From Thermoanaerobaculales bacterium (GTDB taxonomy: Bacteria; Acidobacteriota; Thermoanaerobaculia; Thermoanaerobaculales; Sulfomarinibacteraceae), in NCBI GenBank assembly GCA_025456385.1, contig JALOKS010000153.1, positions 1 through 6,559 of the forward strand: DNA of 6,559 nt. The letters are read 5' to 3'. How positions within the stretch are numbered: the first letter of the stretch is position 1; every line of letters starts with the position of its first letter. The notes beneath the pieces were generated by a model. It was not told where the DNA came from and ran no database searches. It saw only the letters and a program-made list of their open reading frames with translations. The translations under genes were made by a program, and so were the position numbers. Below, piece by piece: positions 6,235 through 6,559 of the stretch.

Positions 6235-6264
6235 GGGAATTCCCGGAGATCTCCGGGCCCGGAG
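6235..6264. repeat. Cluster of three overlapping perfect palindromes between the partial gene and the tRNA promoter
   Basis: Three self-complementary stretches overlap within 30 bp: GGGAATTCCC (6235-6244), CCCGGAGATCTCCGGG (6242-6257) and CTCCGGGCCCGGAG (6251-6264). Each is exactly symmetrical. As RNA, the middle one can form a 6-bp G/C-rich stem with a GATC loop, mutually exclusive with the outer pairings. It lies 21 bp after the stop of the leftward partial gene, so a termination or mRNA 3'-end role is plausible, but no T-tract follows directly on the minus strand. It ends 8 bp upstream of the -35 box, so an operator role is also possible. Confidence 0.6.
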
Positions 6265-6285
6265 GGACTGCCGCGTCGGGCCGGC

Positions 6286-6559
6286 CTACCTCCGGTGCAC
6301 GAGGTGCTTCATCTCGGAGCGGCCGAGCTCGCACTCCGCGGTGATCACCACCGCCGAGGTGCCGCCGGCGAAGGGCGGCAGGCGGGCGCCGGCCTGGAAG
6401 CGGCCCGCGCCGTCCGTCTGGCCCTCGGCGAGCACCAGGCGACGCGGTTCCGCGGTCGACTTGAAGATCGCCGACACGGCGACGCCGGCGAGCGGTCCGT
6501 GGCTCACCGAGTCCTCCGCGACAACGGAGAGGCTGGCGTCGGCGTCATAGACGAAGTGG
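6286..6559 (-). CDS. C-terminal end of an unidentified protein with a possible carboxypeptidase-regulatory/Ig-like beta domain; 5' end outside window
   Basis: A minus-strand frame is open from the window edge to a TAG at 6286-6288, giving at least 91 residues with the upstream part missing. An internal GTG at 6507 lies in the same frame, but coding-like sequence (HFVYDADASLSVVAEDSV) continues upstream of it, so it is probably not the start. The pattern PLAGVAVSAIF ... LAEGQTDGAGRFQ ... is typical of carboxypeptidase regulatory-like or transthyretin-like beta-sandwich modules: a Pro-Leu-Ala-Gly-Val strand, then 'T-D-x-x-G-x-F'. It ends SEMKHLVHRR. I do not recognise the full protein and cannot assign a function. 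Such modules are often found in exported or surface proteins, but no signal peptide can be judged here. It reads toward the tRNA promoter and probably belongs to a separate transcription unit. Confidence 0.7.
   Translation of the reverse strand, partial: HFVYDADASLSVVAEDSVSHGPLAGVAVSAIFKSTAEPRRLVLAEGQTDGAGRFQAGARLPPFAGGTSAVVITAECELGRSEMKHLVHRR

Noticed and set aside
5984..6285. CIRCE (HrcA) heat-shock operator upstream of the cluster
   Set aside because: No TTAGCACTC-N9-GAGTGCTAA-like inverted repeat is present in the gaps upstream of tig or the tRNAs.
6341..6550. Small plus-strand open frame of 69 codons near the right edge
   Set aside because: It lies antisense to a minus-strand frame that is open to the window edge and has a plausible beta-domain pattern; there is no ribosome site or recognisable feature of its own.

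Overview
The window carries a compact, GC-rich bacterial chromosomal segment in which every supported gene lies on the minus strand, so it reads from right to left. In transcription order it holds the 3' end of an unidentified gene, a promoter, tRNA-Lys(CUU), tRNA-Leu(UAG), tig (trigger factor), clpP, clpX, lon and the 5' two-thirds of the ribosome-assembly GTPase gene engB/ysxC. The order combines the tig-clpP-clpX-lon order of proteobacteria with the lon-engB junction familiar from Bacillus (tig-clpX-lonB-lonA-ysxC). Very high GC at third codon positions and this order fit a GC-rich lineage such as Acidobacteriota or the former Deltaproteobacteria. This is an inference; the window has no rRNA or other decisive taxonomic marker.

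Layout: positions 1-344 encode truncated EngB, 349-2748 Lon, 2820-4055 ClpX, 4116-4700 ClpP and 4700-5983 trigger factor. The two tRNA genes lie at 6013-6099 and 6109-6184. A good sigma70-type promoter (6198-6226) sits just upstream of tRNA-Lys. Between it and the stop codon of the partial gene (6286-6559) is a cluster of overlapping perfect palindromes (6235-6264). Non-coding gaps are short: 4, 71 and 60 bp between the downstream genes, 29 bp between tRNA-Leu and tig, 9 bp between the tRNAs and 101 bp upstream of tRNA-Lys. No gene-free stretch exceeds 300 bp.

Functionally this is a protein quality-control cluster. Trigger factor receives nascent chains at the ribosome exit tunnel. ClpX unfolds tagged or damaged proteins and feeds them to the ClpP peptidase, Lon degrades misfolded and regulatory proteins by itself, and EngB helps mature the large ribosomal subunit. 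All catalytic and nucleotide-binding residues visible in these proteins are intact. The most notable feature is architectural: the only convincing promoter lies upstream of the tRNAs, and just 29 bp separate tRNA-Leu from tig, so the chaperone/protease mRNA may begin as a tRNA-mRNA co-transcript. I see no CIRCE-type operator upstream of tig and no mobile element, CRISPR array or other novel system. The window is an ordinary housekeeping region with a few regulatory details worth checking.
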